From Phyllobacterium calauticae (GTDB lineage: Bacteria > Pseudomonadota > Alphaproteobacteria > Rhizobiales > Rhizobiaceae): a stretch of 64,000 nt of DNA. The stretch lies in NCBI RefSeq assembly GCF_019991125.1, contig NZ_JAGENB010000001.1, positions 930,001-994,000 of the forward strand, given 5' to 3'. The notes under the pieces are model-generated. The model saw nothing but the letters and a program-made list of their open reading frames with translations. It made no database searches and was not told the DNA's origin. Positions within the stretch are counted from its first letter, which is position 1; each line of letters opens with the position of its first letter. The position numbers and the translations under genes are program-made. Of this stretch, positions 9,501 through 17,878 are shown one piece after another.

Positions 9501-10672
9501 CCGGTAATTGTGCCCGCATTGTCTATGGAAGAATAACCAGCAGCAGTGCCATTCAGGGCACCCGTATAAATGCCATAAGCGCCTCCCTCGATGCGACCGG
9601 GCGCAAGATTTTGGATGACAGCAAAGCCGCCGCCAATATAAATGCCCGCACCAGCTCCGAGATCGTCATAGAAGATGCTTCCTTCAACAAGGCTCGTACC
9701 GGTTCCCACGATGGTGCCGGCATTGGTCAGGCTATGATAAGAAAGACGCCCCAACGTAAGACCACCGGCTCCGCTGATGGTTGCGCCTTCCCTGTTGTTG
9801 ACAGTGCTGCTGGCGTAAAGGTACGCGCCTGCGCCAGTCCCGCCCTCGATCGTCCCGGCATTATCCAGATTGACATATGTACCGAAATAGGCCGAGTTTA
9901 TCCCGCGACGGCCACCACGGATGATGGATTCCGCTTCATTGGTGATGTTGAACGAGTTTGAATTCGATACATCGATGCCATCGCCATTGGCCCCGCCAAG
10001 AATCTGGCCGCCAGCGGCGTTGAGAATTTCGGTGCCATTTGACAATGAGATTGCGACGTTCCCACCAGAGATGGTCCCATAATTTGCAATGGATTTCGTC
10101 GTATCTCCACCAGTTTTGCCGCTGTCGGTGCCGTATATGCCGACCGACCCGCCTGATATAGTGCCGTGATTTTCAACCTTCAGACCATCCCAGGCAAAGA
10201 TGCCCTGACTGGCACCGCTGATCGTCCCGCCCGCAAGATTGGTGACTGAAATTGCATCCAGATTGCCGAGGTAATTGGTTCCGCTCTGTAGGCCAACATA
10301 ACTGCCATAAATAGAGCCCGCGTTTATGACCGCGCTCGTGTCGCCAACCAGTTGAACGCCATATCCACCACTTCCGGGGTCGTAGTTGATCGTTCCGTTA
10401 TTGACGACAGTCCAGTTCAGGGCGTTGAGTCCACCGAGAGCAAAATCGGCGGCTGACGTGTTGGGACTTACCGTCACCCCCTCCTGTACCAGAACCGAAC
10501 CACCAGATGCAGAAAGCTGCACCGCAGATGTCTGGTCTGTATCGATGACGAGGTCATAGCTTTGACTGAATGCTGGAACAGCCAACACGGATACGAGTGC
10601 CGTGGACAGCCCCAGTCGCTTGATGGAGGAGCTGATAGAGAGCCCTCCTTTGCTTTTAGATTTCATTTGCAT
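6566..10672 (-). CDS. Autotransporter 1 (type Va, PATR-containing passenger, C-terminal beta-barrel)
   Basis: This is a 1368-residue outer-membrane/secreted protein. The start at 10672 (MQMKSKSKGG) gives a long signal peptide ending near PAFSQ; the frame is open 11 codons further up. Residues ~30-1000 are a low-complexity Gly/Asn/Thr/Ile beta-helical passenger with repeated NxGTI turns and a PATR segment (ILTANNTYTGDTAVKGGAL, about 780-800). A linker with TFHERVGELR precedes a beta-barrel domain (about 1040-1368) that ends in the C-terminal aromatic KITW needed for Bam recognition. The barrel is interrupted by a Lys-rich stretch (about 1247-1294; KGKAKAKANGKVKTKV). Function is probably adhesion or surface display. 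It lies downstream of the IalB-like gene, separated by a hairpin. Confidence 0.9.
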   Translation of the reverse strand: MQMKSKSKGGLSISSSIKRLGLSTALVSVLAVPAFSQSYDLVIDTDQTSAVQLSASGGSVLVQEGVTVSPNTSAADFALGGLNALNWTVVNNGTINYDPGSGGYGVQLVGDTSAVINAGSIYGSYVGLQSGTNYLGNLDAISVTNLAGGTISGASQGIFAWDGLKVENHGTISGGSVGIYGTDSGKTGGDTTKSIANYGTISGGNVAISLSNGTEILNAAGGQILGGANGDGIDVSNSNSFNITNEAESIIRGGRRGINSAYFGTYVNLDNAGTIEGGTGAGAYLYASSTVNNREGATISGAGGLTLGRLSYHSLTNAGTIVGTGTSLVEGSIFYDDLGAGAGIYIGGGFAVIQNLAPGRIEGGAYGIYTGALNGTAAGYSSIDNAGTITGNTGIGVDGVGMSIVNSGTIEGTGGVAIAFAQSDSFNWNSLQLKTGSVIKGDVIGSVGDSARNTLELTGTGSEDISKFKNFQILRLNRDSMDPDYTPANWTLTGSSTFSESASINGGTMVVDGALTTPNLTVYDGTLTGSGMIVGDVSLGYAARLAGRQGQVLTIDGNLAMSDYANVDVALGAPSSNGLFDVKGDLTIGGKLNVSDLGGFGAGVYRIFDYGGSLTDNGFNLGTLPGGINSADLSIQTAIDKQVNLISAAGVKLNFWDGTITPVDGHMQGGDGVIAGGDGIWDASNVNWTDANGAINSQWNGEFAIFQGAAGTVTVDNSKGQVAAAGMQFATDGYVVEGDAIELTENESVVRVGVGSRAGADMTATIKSELTGSGGLVKTDYGTLILTANNTYTGDTAVKGGALVVGTATSMDAALSGSTQVNVSAGGALGGYGSVAGNVINDGVIAVGDAIGLIGGPKGEANFRILGDLDNGGTVIVAGSGIGNQLTVGGNYIGSGGTFVLNTVLNEGGSNAQTDKVVIAGDTSGTGKIAINNVGGTGGLTGTNPTDGIKIVEIGGESNAEFKLAHAVVAGIYDYGAYKADGQNWYLQSREGDPTDPGNPGGHVVDTVPGYNTALAGAQEHVLTTLDTFHERVGELRSEEMEDGFHAWTRGIGKTGSYSPKSITGYNGHGFDMTTGGVQVGGDYSLGGVFIPGDKLTVGVFGEYAHSNFDVRGRTASGSISSKGVGAYATWQQNAPTATKPGTGAYVDAVVKQDWLDLGVSAKSVSGFDIGHSYKGRATSASIETGYGFDLGNNVVLQPQAQLTWSKVTADNFTDSTGVAVRGQEAESLRGRLGIRLEKTFFFGDDQDEQVSLMPVPEKPTKGKAKAKANGKVKTKVVAAQPKKNKKFVKSVTTYVDANVKHEFKGRNGLIASDNAIGNDMRGTRYDVGVGAVAKLSKNVGLFGRASVEFGGSTNVAGTVSGGLKITW

Positions 10673-10768
10673 GTTATGAACTCGCTGTTGTGCGCCTGAC
10701 ACCATTGGCCGGCAGCTGGATCGTTTGATTGTTGTGTAAATTGGCGATAACCGGCGTGGCGAAGCATC

Positions 10769-10790
10769 GGGCTCTTCCGATGAAGAGCCC
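10769..10790 (-). terminator. 9-bp hairpin between the IalB-like gene and autotransporter 1
   Basis: Perfect arms GGGCTCTTC and GAAGAGCCC flank the loop CGAT, 29 bp after the stop of the IalB-like gene. There is no U-tract. It could be a terminator or a processing/attenuation element in a shared transcript. Confidence 0.5.
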
Positions 10791-10818
10791 GCCGCATGAT
10801 TTCAGTTAGTTGGTCGCC

Positions 10819-11361
10819 TTAGTTTTTCAGCGCGACAGCGCGGTTGAGTGCGCTTTGGAACCCATCAAGGGTGATGGCAAAATTCGCTTCCTTGCCATCG
10901 TCGGTCGTGGTTTTGACCGCCAGCGACTTACCGTTGCCCAGCAGAGCTAACATTTTGGCATCGGCCTTGACGCTGACAATGCAACCTGCCGGAACGCATG
11001 TTCGAAATGGATTGGCCGCACTGGCCTTGCCATCATCGATTTGAAGTACGGCGCCACCTACCAGCTTAAGACCAAGTGGCAACACCAAAAGAGCGTCGGC
11101 CTCTTTCCCCTTTGGCTGAATCTCAACGGCGAGAACGCGCTGACTTGGACTATTCTTAACCTGACGAACTTGTTCCTGTTGAAGGACACAGTTCTTGGCC
11201 TGCTTGTCATCGACACCACAGATAACGGTCCAGGCGCCATACTGTTCGCGCAATGATGTTGCACCGCCTGGGAGCCCACTGTCGGCGGCGAAAGCCGGAT
11301 TATAGATTGCGAGCGCGGCAATGCCAGCTCCCGCGAGAGAAAGTAGAACTGATTTAAGCAT
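10819..11361 (-). CDS. Invasion-associated locus B (IalB) family periplasmic protein
   Basis: This 180-residue exported protein has a Sec signal peptide of about 25 residues (ending PAFA-AD). The mature part begins with SLREQYGAWTVICG and has paired cysteines (VICG, KNCVLQQEQ, FRTCVPAGC), the usual disulfide pattern of the IalB family, with LPLGLKLVGG between. IalB is named for a Bartonella protein involved in erythrocyte entry, but homologues are common in non-pathogenic Hyphomicrobiales and their biochemical role is unclear. A good Shine-Dalgarno (AAAGGAAA) precedes the ATG. It lies upstream of autotransporter 1 on the same strand, and both are envelope proteins. Confidence 0.85.
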   Translation of the reverse strand: MLKSVLLSLAGAGIAALAIYNPAFAADSGLPGGATSLREQYGAWTVICGVDDKQAKNCVLQQEQVRQVKNSPSQRVLAVEIQPKGKEADALLVLPLGLKLVGGAVLQIDDGKASAANPFRTCVPAGCIVSVKADAKMLALLGNGKSLAVKTTTDDGKEANFAITLDGFQSALNRAVALKN

Positions 11362-11500
11362 TTGAATTTCCTTTTAAGCATATCGACCTGAGAGGTCCGT
11401 AGGCGTGCTCGAATTTCCGTTTCCCAATTGGCCAAAGAGCGCGGCCGGTCGAAGGACCGTGAATGTCATTCGTGGGGAGCGTCGCAGCGCATTAGCGGTC

Positions 11501-11749
11501 TCAGAAATCCAGCAAGAGCGTCGCGATGAATACCCAAAACAACAGGCAGACCGCGATCACGCCGACCCAGACCGGCAGCAAAATATGAGGAGGGCATTGG
11601 ATTTCCTGCTCTGCCCTTACTGCGGAACACGATGTCTTTAAGTGCTCCGGATGACCTTCCTGGCTGTAATCCACCTTCAGCACAGCGCGACGAACCCTTT
11701 GCTCCGGGCGATCACAACCGAATGCATTTCCATTGGATCTCTGTTTCAT
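11501..11749 (-). CDS. Doubtful small protein with a C-terminal membrane helix
   Basis: A possible 82-residue ORF. The first ~55 residues are unremarkable and Cys/Gln-rich. The last 25 (LPVWVGVIAVCLLFWVFIA and following) form a convincing transmembrane helix with codon use typical of a coding region. No good ribosome-binding site sits at the ATG (GGGAG is about 11 bp away). Either a small tail-anchored protein or the 3' end of a decayed gene. Confidence 0.25.
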   Translation of the reverse strand: MKQRSNGNAFGCDRPEQRVRRAVLKVDYSQEGHPEHLKTSCSAVRAEQEIQCPPHILLPVWVGVIAVCLLFWVFIATLLLDF

Positions 11750-11869
11750 CATGACAATGCCAGCTCCCGTTGCGATGCAGTCAACGCTGTCATCGGGGCG
11801 ACATTCACTTGCGTTCGGAAGGCCGCTTGGCGAGCTGTTTCCTATAAAAATGCCCAAAAGTATTTCAGA

Positions 11870-11892
11870 ACTGGTTCCGTTTCGGAACCAGT
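11870..11892 (-). terminator. 10-bp hairpin downstream of autotransporter 2
   Basis: Arms ACTGGTTCCG and CGGAACCAGT flank the loop TTT, about 130 bp past the stop of autotransporter 2 on the minus strand. There is no clear U-tract. Likely a 3'-end structure. Confidence 0.45.
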
Positions 11893-12021
11893 CGATGCTT
11901 AAGACAGCAGAACTTCTGCAAACTGCTGAATTTGCTAAATTTTTATGCTTTCAAAATGGAAGCGATTATAGACTATGAGCGATCCTATGGCGCCTGCGAG
12001 AGTGGGGAGCGAGCCGGGCAA

Positions 12022-15000
12022 TCACCAATGTACCCGAATGCCTGCATTTCCCTTGATAACCCGCTGCTTTTCACCGTCGACTTCAAAAGTGTAGTCCGCC
12101 GTTGCGTAGAGGCTGACGTCTTTCGCAACTGCCGCCACGATACCGCCACCAAGCTCCAGCGAGGTCCCTCCGAAGTCTGTGCTGATGATATCCGAGCCAA
12201 ATCGGACGCGGTCACTGCCGTCGAATGCATGCCAAAGATTGGCTTTCAGATAAGGCTGAAGCAAACCTGCGGAGGTCTCGACGTTGCCTTGCAGGCGCAT
12301 GCCGACGCGTCCGGTCCAACTGTTGTCGGTATTGAAATTGACTGACGAAAACCCGTCGTTTTGATTATCGATGGATAGGTCCTGCCAGATGATCTGTGCC
12401 TGCGGCTCAAGCACCCAATCCTGAGCAATAGATATTGGATAGCCACCTTCCAACGAAGCAGTAATGCCGCTGCCGTTTGTGTCGATGCCGATACCGCGAT
12501 TGGTCTTGGCGCTACCGTTGAACCATGACCCCATCAGCACACCGTCGACATACCATCCGGTCGGTCCGATATGAGTCCAGTATCCGCCGAGGCTGGAAAC
12601 ATCGGCATTGATATCACCGACGCTCAGATCGTTCCAACCCAATGCCTGGCCTTTTACCTTGGCGTTGATCGTCGAATACCCGAAGAACACACCTGCGGTG
12701 TCGCGGTGACCGTTGCCGCTATCCCGGCGCAGAATGTCGAGGCCGACTTGGCCGCCCCATATCGATCCGTCGATTGATGGGTCAACGGTGCCAGACCACT
12801 TCTGTTCGATGTCCTGTCCGAAGACGCGGCCCCAAGCCGCAGAAAAATTGTCTCCGGTCGTCAACACGCTCTGTTCGCCCCGTCGTTCGTGGAAGGTCCC
12901 GAGCGTGGCCAGCGTGGCCAGCCGTAGTGCCGGCGGGACAACGGTATAGGTGGGCACTTCCGGTCGGTAAAGCGGAACGGCCTCCCCATTGGTGGGGATA
13001 ACCGGCGTTGCGCCGGGATTGGGTGGCTGCGGGTTTGGATCCCCCGGCGTCGGGGGTAGTGGCGTGCCGCCGGCAGTGTCGCCGGGCACTGCCGGTGGTA
13101 CGCCTTCGTCCGGCGGTGTAATGGCAGACCGCAGATACCAATTCTGCGCGGTGCCGCCTGTGACGCCGCCCTTGAAGAGCACATATTCGCGCGCTCCAGC
13201 TGCAACGGGTCCAGCCAGCGAGAATGCACCGGGCGCGGTCGTTCCACCATTCACAGCATCGACAAGAAGAATACCGTTGTTGGTGGTTGCTGCACCGGGA
13301 CCGCCGACATTGGTTATCTGCAATGCCGTCGAGCCGGACGCAGTCCCGCCATTGACGATCAGCCTGTCGGACGGCGAGCCGTCGGTACCGAGGTAGGTGT
13401 TGAGACCTATGGTCCCGCTCTGACCGACATAGTTGGTAACATTCAGGGTATTTCCGACGCCGTTGCCGCCAAGCTGAACATGGCCACGATTGGTCAGCGT
13501 TCCGTTGATGGTGAAATTGCCGTTTGGTCCGGATGTGAATGCGGGCAGAGCATTGGCGACGGCAATCGTACCGTCATTGGTGACATCGCCAGTAACGCTG
13601 CCAAAGCCGGCGAGTGTGCCTGCCGATGCGATGTTGATCGGTCCGCCACCAGAAAGCGCTGCGCCCGGATTGGCTGCGTCACCGACGGCAAGCGTCCCGG
13701 CTGAAATCGTTGTCCCGCCGGTGTAATTGTTATTGGCGGTGAGAATGGTGGTACCAGTGCCGATCTGCGCAACGGAACCGGAACCGGAAACCACACCGCC
13801 GAAGGTGGATGTGTCGGACCTGTTGAATGCAAGGGTAGCGTTGTTGGTGACATTGCCGACAATGCTGCCGCTCGTACCGCCATTGCCGAGCTGCAGGGTC
13901 CCGGCGCTGATCGTTGTGCCGCCGGTATAGCTGCTGTCCCCAGTCAGAACCGTGGTGCCCGCACCAATCTGCGCAACTGAACCGGAACCCGAAATCACGC
14001 CGGCGTAGGTTGCCGTGTCGGACCTGTTGAACGCGAGGGCAGCGTTGTTGGTGATATTGCCGACAATACTGCCGCTCGTACCGCCATTGCCGAGCTGCAG
14101 GATTCCGGCGCTGATCGTAGTGCCGCCGGTGTAAGTATTGTCCGCAGTAAGAATTGTCGTGCCGGTGCCAATCTGCGCAACGGAACCGGAACCGGAAACC
14201 ACACCGCTGAAGGTGGATGTGTCGGACCTGTTGAATGCAAGGGCACCGTTGTTGGTGACATTACCGACAATGCTGCCGCTCGCGCCGCCATTGCCGAGCT
14301 GCAACGTGCCGGCTGCAATCGTCGTTCCGCCAGTATAGGCGTTGTTGCCCGTCAAGATAAGCGCCCCGGAGCCAGCCTTGTTCAACGCGCCTGCACCCGT
14401 GATGCCCTGACTAACGGTCGAGGTATACCCTTGCGTATCAACCGTGCCACCGGGCGCGTTGACGACGATGGCCCGCGTTGCGGCTAGATTGAAGCTGTTG
14501 TTAAGCTGCAGCGTCCCGCCGTTGAACGTGATGCCCCCGTTCGAAGCGCCCAATGCATTATCGACACCGACAGCGACAACACCCTGATTGATCCGTGTTC
14601 CGCCGGAATAGGTATTGCCGCCTGGAGCTGTCGGGGCCAGGGTGACGACGCCCGCGCCAGTCTTTTCCACAACGCCTGTGCCAGAAATAAGACCGCTATA
14701 GGTTCCGGTATCCGGCTGGTTGAAGCGCACAAGGCCGTTGTCGGTAACGGTCGGTGGCAGACTCTGGGCCCGCGCTTCGAGTGTGCCGGCGGGAGCAACA
14801 AGAATCGTTCCCGTGTAATTCGTATTGTTGCCGGTCAGGACCAAGGTGCCTTCCTGCACCGTAGAGGCCGTTACGCCGGTAATCGTTCCGGTCAGGGTCC
14901 ACGTGCCGGTATCGTTCTTGATCAGCGTCTGGAAATTGGCCATGTTGCCGGGCAGCGACGATTGCCCGGTTCCACTGAGAAAAATAGTATTGTTGCCGCC

Positions 15001-15711
15001 GCCGCCATTGAAGTTGCCGGTGATGGTCGAGCCCGTGTAGAGCCGCAATGTATCATTACCGCCCGCAAAGACGAGATTGCCGATCACCATGCCTTTGTTG
15101 GTGAAATCCACGGAGCCGTTGCCCGACGCCCCGATGACGTTACCGGGCGCTTGAATGACGCCGGTCTCGTTGTTGATGACGGTGTTGGAGCCAGTTGTGT
15201 TCTGAAACCAGATGGCAGCGGAGTTCGTGCCCCTGATCGTTCCATTGTTGATAATTGTATTGCCGAAGCCTTCCGGATTGATCGCCTCGCCGCTGTTCTG
15301 CGGTCCTGCTGCGAGAATCTGGCCTCCCTGTTCGACGGTTATTGTCGAATTGTTGCGAACCTCGACCGTGTCGCCGCCCGTGTTGTATTGGCCAGCGGTG
15401 GTCGTGGCAAAATTGCTGACCGTAGCGCCGCTTTGAACGGTGATATTGGCATTGTCGCGGAACGTGACAGCATTGTCATTGCCGGAATTGATCTGGCTTC
15501 CGCTTTTTACAATAAGGGTTCGGTTGTCTTCACTCGCGGCCGGGCCGTTTCCGACTCTGGTAGTCCAAGGATTGGGGGCGGTCGTATCGCACGTCGTCAC
15601 TCCGCCAACGGTGGTACAAGCTGCAAACGATGTATCGACAAATACAAACGTCCCAATGAGGGCCGTTGCTGCAAGCAATTGTGCCGAATGCATTTTCAAT
15701 GGCCTCTGCAT
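12022..15711 (-). CDS. Autotransporter 2 (tandem 68-residue repeats, Pro-rich linker, beta-barrel)
   Basis: This 1229-residue protein carries a signal peptide ending near DTSFA-AC. The ATG at 15711 and an ATG six codons later (15693) are both usable. The passenger is a Thr/Gly/Asn-rich beta-helix containing at least four PATR-type units, TILTADNTYTGGTTISAG followed by LQLGNGG and NRSDTSTF; three consecutive copies are nearly identical at 68-residue spacing (about residues 457-670). A Pro-rich linker (about 864-917) leads to the barrel (about 950-1229), which starts FSAAWGRVFGQ and ends GIRVHW. The linker and barrel resemble those of the protein at 26489-30091, so the two are probably paralogues. 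Role: probably surface adhesion or display; substrate unknown. Confidence 0.92.
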   Translation of the reverse strand: MQRPLKMHSAQLLAATALIGTFVFVDTSFAACTTVGGVTTCDTTAPNPWTTRVGNGPAASEDNRTLIVKSGSQINSGNDNAVTFRDNANITVQSGATVSNFATTTAGQYNTGGDTVEVRNNSTITVEQGGQILAAGPQNSGEAINPEGFGNTIINNGTIRGTNSAAIWFQNTTGSNTVINNETGVIQAPGNVIGASGNGSVDFTNKGMVIGNLVFAGGNDTLRLYTGSTITGNFNGGGGNNTIFLSGTGQSSLPGNMANFQTLIKNDTGTWTLTGTITGVTASTVQEGTLVLTGNNTNYTGTILVAPAGTLEARAQSLPPTVTDNGLVRFNQPDTGTYSGLISGTGVVEKTGAGVVTLAPTAPGGNTYSGGTRINQGVVAVGVDNALGASNGGITFNGGTLQLNNSFNLAATRAIVVNAPGGTVDTQGYTSTVSQGITGAGALNKAGSGALILTGNNAYTGGTTIAAGTLQLGNGGASGSIVGNVTNNGALAFNRSDTSTFSGVVSGSGSVAQIGTGTTILTADNTYTGGTTISAGILQLGNGGTSGSIVGNITNNAALAFNRSDTATYAGVISGSGSVAQIGAGTTVLTGDSSYTGGTTISAGTLQLGNGGTSGSIVGNVTNNATLAFNRSDTSTFGGVVSGSGSVAQIGTGTTILTANNNYTGGTTISAGTLAVGDAANPGAALSGGGPINIASAGTLAGFGSVTGDVTNDGTIAVANALPAFTSGPNGNFTINGTLTNRGHVQLGGNGVGNTLNVTNYVGQSGTIGLNTYLGTDGSPSDRLIVNGGTASGSTALQITNVGGPGAATTNNGILLVDAVNGGTTAPGAFSLAGPVAAGAREYVLFKGGVTGGTAQNWYLRSAITPPDEGVPPAVPGDTAGGTPLPPTPGDPNPQPPNPGATPVIPTNGEAVPLYRPEVPTYTVVPPALRLATLATLGTFHERRGEQSVLTTGDNFSAAWGRVFGQDIEQKWSGTVDPSIDGSIWGGQVGLDILRRDSGNGHRDTAGVFFGYSTINAKVKGQALGWNDLSVGDINADVSSLGGYWTHIGPTGWYVDGVLMGSWFNGSAKTNRGIGIDTNGSGITASLEGGYPISIAQDWVLEPQAQIIWQDLSIDNQNDGFSSVNFNTDNSWTGRVGMRLQGNVETSAGLLQPYLKANLWHAFDGSDRVRFGSDIISTDFGGTSLELGGGIVAAVAKDVSLYATADYTFEVDGEKQRVIKGNAGIRVHW
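13700..14340 (-). repeat. 204-bp in-frame tandem repeats inside autotransporter 2
   Basis: The stretch GCCGGTNTAA-type PATR core recurs at about 13709, 13913, 14117 and 14321, a spacing of exactly 204 bp (68 codons). Between these points long runs are identical or differ by scattered substitutions. The repeat is in frame, so copy number can change without a frameshift. Confidence 0.85.
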
Positions 15712-16014
15712 GTATGATCCCCGTCCATTCTTGCCGTTAAATATTGATAGCGCTGCGCAACGGAATCATTGCTACAACTTCAACGTACGAAAGAAATTGA
15801 TTGCTCGCAAGAATCCCCTATTCTGATGCGATACGTTTGTCATTGTGGCCGAAATGCCCCACATATTTTGTTTTATCTTTGCGTATTCCACCAGCAGTGA
15901 GCGGCAATACTGCGGCATCCTTCCTGGCATTTTTGCTATGCTCGACGGGAAGAAACTCGTCGAAAGCCTATCATCCGCCTGTTTGCCTAAGTGTTCCCCA
16001 CGCTCGATTTGTCT
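15712..16014. other. 303-bp gap upstream of autotransporter 2
   Basis: No gene is visible. It holds the presumed promoter of autotransporter 2 and the 3' end of the ABC operon, both on the minus strand. No clear terminator was found. Confidence 0.4.
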
Positions 16015-17811
16015 TCAGTTTACGAGCACGTGATGATCCGCAGAGATGCGCTCAAACCTTGTCTCGGGCGGGAGGTAGCCAACAGGATGAACCGGCGAAA
16101 CGAGCTGAGTAGGCGCCACCGGAACTTTCCTTTTCGTTGTAGGGTCGGTGCTGGGAACAGCCGCCAGCAAGGATTGCGTGTAGGGATGCTGCGGATTGCC
16201 GAATACAGCCGCGCGCGAGCCTATCTCAACTATGCGTCCCATGTTCATGACGGCCACCCGGTGGCTCACCCGTTCGACGACGGCCATGTCGTGAGAGATG
16301 AACAGATATGACAGCCCCAGTTCCTCCTGCAGTTCGATGATAAGATTGACCACTTGTGCCTGAACCGATACGTCGAGTGCTGAAACAGGCTCGTCGGCAA
16401 TGATGAGTTTGGGCGATAGTGTCAGAGCCCGGGCGATGCAGAGGCGCTGGCGCTGGCCGCCGGAAAATTCATGCGAATAGCGATCGAGATGTTCGGCTGA
16501 AAGCCCCACGCGCTCGATCAGTGCGACCACGCGGTCGCGAAGGGCAGACCCTTGATCCACCTTGTGGATGACAAGGGGTTCGGCAACCTGATCAAACGCG
16601 GTCAGCCTTGGATCGAGCGCGGCATAGGGGTCCTGAAAAATGATCTGCATGTCGCGCCTGCGCGCCTGAAGCTCCCTGCCCTTCAGGGCCAATATATCTT
16701 CGCCCGCCAGTTCAACGGTTCCGGACAGAGGTTCTATGAGGCGAAGTATGGATCGGCCGGTGGTGGATTTGCCGCAGCCGGATTCACCAACGAGGGAAAG
16801 GGTCTCTCCCTGCGCCAGATCAAAGGAGACGTTTTCGACAGCATGAACATTTGCCACATGCCGCTGCAGAGCGCCCTTGCACACTGGAAACCGGCTCACG
16901 AGATCGCGAACCCGCAACAGAGGCAATCTGGCCGGTTTATCCCCAACCAGGTCTGGCCGATGATCGCCAAACGCACGCGGCTCTGCAAACGACGCCATTG
17001 CCCCGAGTCTTGGAACCGCGTCGAGGAGTTGGCGCGTGTAGGGTTGGACGGGAGAGGCAAACAGTGTTTCCGTTGGCCCTTCTTCAACCTTGCAGCCCTG
17101 CCGCATGACGATAACCCGGTCAGCGATCTCGGCAACCACACCCATGTCGTGCGTAATGAACAACAGCGATAAACCATCCTGTCTGGCAAGTTCCTTTAAT
17201 AGATCAAGAATCTGCGCCTGGATCGTAACATCCAGCGCTGTCGTTGGCTCATCGGCAATCAGCAGACGTGGCGAGCATGCAAGAGCCATGGCAATGACGA
17301 TACGTTGCCGCATTCCACCTGACAATTCATGCGGATATTGCCGGAAGCGGGTCTCAGCTTCCGCAATCTGCACACGCTTCAGAAGTTCGAGCGCACGAGC
17401 AGACGCTTCAGTCTTGCCAACTTGACGGTGCTGCTTGACAACCTCCGCCACCTGCTCACCCACGGTAAAAACTGGGTTGAGGCTGGTCATCGGTTCCTGG
17501 AAAACCATTGCGATTTCATCGCCGCGGATGCTTTCGAGTTGCCTTTCCGGAAGCTGTGCCAGGTCGACAAGCTCCCCATTGCGCTGGCGGAACTGTAATG
17601 TCCCTTGCTCGATGACGCCGCCGTTGAAGGTGGTCAGGCCAAGAATGGACATCGCCGTGACTGACTTCCCTGATCCGGATTCGCCAACGATGGCGACACA
17701 TTCACCGGGAGACACATCGAAAGACAATTTCTCCACGGCAAGCAGTCGGCCGCTTCCGGTCTTGAAACTGATGCACAGGTTTTCGATGGAAAGCAGTGGC
17801 GGCTTGTTCAT
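16015..17811 (-). CDS. Oligopeptide-type ABC transporter ATP-binding protein, fused tandem DppD-DppF type
   Basis: This is a 598-residue cytoplasmic ATPase with two complete nucleotide-binding domains. NBD1 has Walker A GESGSGKS, signature LSGGMRQR and Walker [16 protein letters not shown]2 has [16 protein letters not shown] and [12 protein letters not shown]. Each is followed by the oligopeptide-type C-terminal extension ([12 protein letters not shown] at the end). Fusion of the two subunits is the GsiA-like arrangement. The start at 17811 ([12 protein letters not shown]) is chosen because the longer frame would overlap the upstream binding-protein gene and a GAGGGG Shine-Dalgarno lies just before it. 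It energises import by the two permeases encoded upstream in the same operon. Confidence 0.93.
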   Translation of the reverse strand: MNKPPLLSIENLCISFKTGSGRLLAVEKLSFDVSPGECVAIVGESGSGKSVTAMSILGLTTFNGGVIEQGTLQFRQRNGELVDLAQLPERQLESIRGDEIAMVFQEPMTSLNPVFTVGEQVAEVVKQHRQVGKTEASARALELLKRVQIAEAETRFRQYPHELSGGMRQRIVIAMALACSPRLLIADEPTTALDVTIQAQILDLLKELARQDGLSLLFITHDMGVVAEIADRVIVMRQGCKVEEGPTETLFASPVQPYTRQLLDAVPRLGAMASFAEPRAFGDHRPDLVGDKPARLPLLRVRDLVSRFPVCKGALQRHVANVHAVENVSFDLAQGETLSLVGESGCGKSTTGRSILRLIEPLSGTVELAGEDILALKGRELQARRRDMQIIFQDPYAALDPRLTAFDQVAEPLVIHKVDQGSALRDRVVALIERVGLSAEHLDRYSHEFSGGQRQRLCIARALTLSPKLIIADEPVSALDVSVQAQVVNLIIELQEELGLSYLFISHDMAVVERVSHRVAVMNMGRIVEIGSRAAVFGNPQHPYTQSLLAAVPSTDPTTKRKVPVAPTQLVSPVHPVGYLPPETRFERISADHHVLVN

Positions 17812-17878
17812 GGTGACCCCTCGATAGCTGGAGAATGAGCGCCGCCGGAAGGCACGAAGCCCGGCGGCGCAAGCGGCC

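Larger units (their letters stand above)
11362..12021. other. 660-bp gap between the IalB-like gene and autotransporter 2
   Basis: It contains the IalB-like promoter region, one doubtful small membrane ORF (11501-11749) and a strong hairpin (11870-11892). I see no other gene, RNA or repeat. Confidence 0.5.

Noticed and set aside
13700-14340. Repeats that could suggest a CRISPR array
   Set aside because: Unit length 204 bp, no short repeat-spacer pattern, and the repeats are in frame within a beta-helical passenger. No cas genes are in the window.
14962-15717. 251-codon plus-strand frame inside autotransporter 2
   Set aside because: Antisense shadow of the passenger region; Asp/Arg/Val-rich translation with no recognisable domain.
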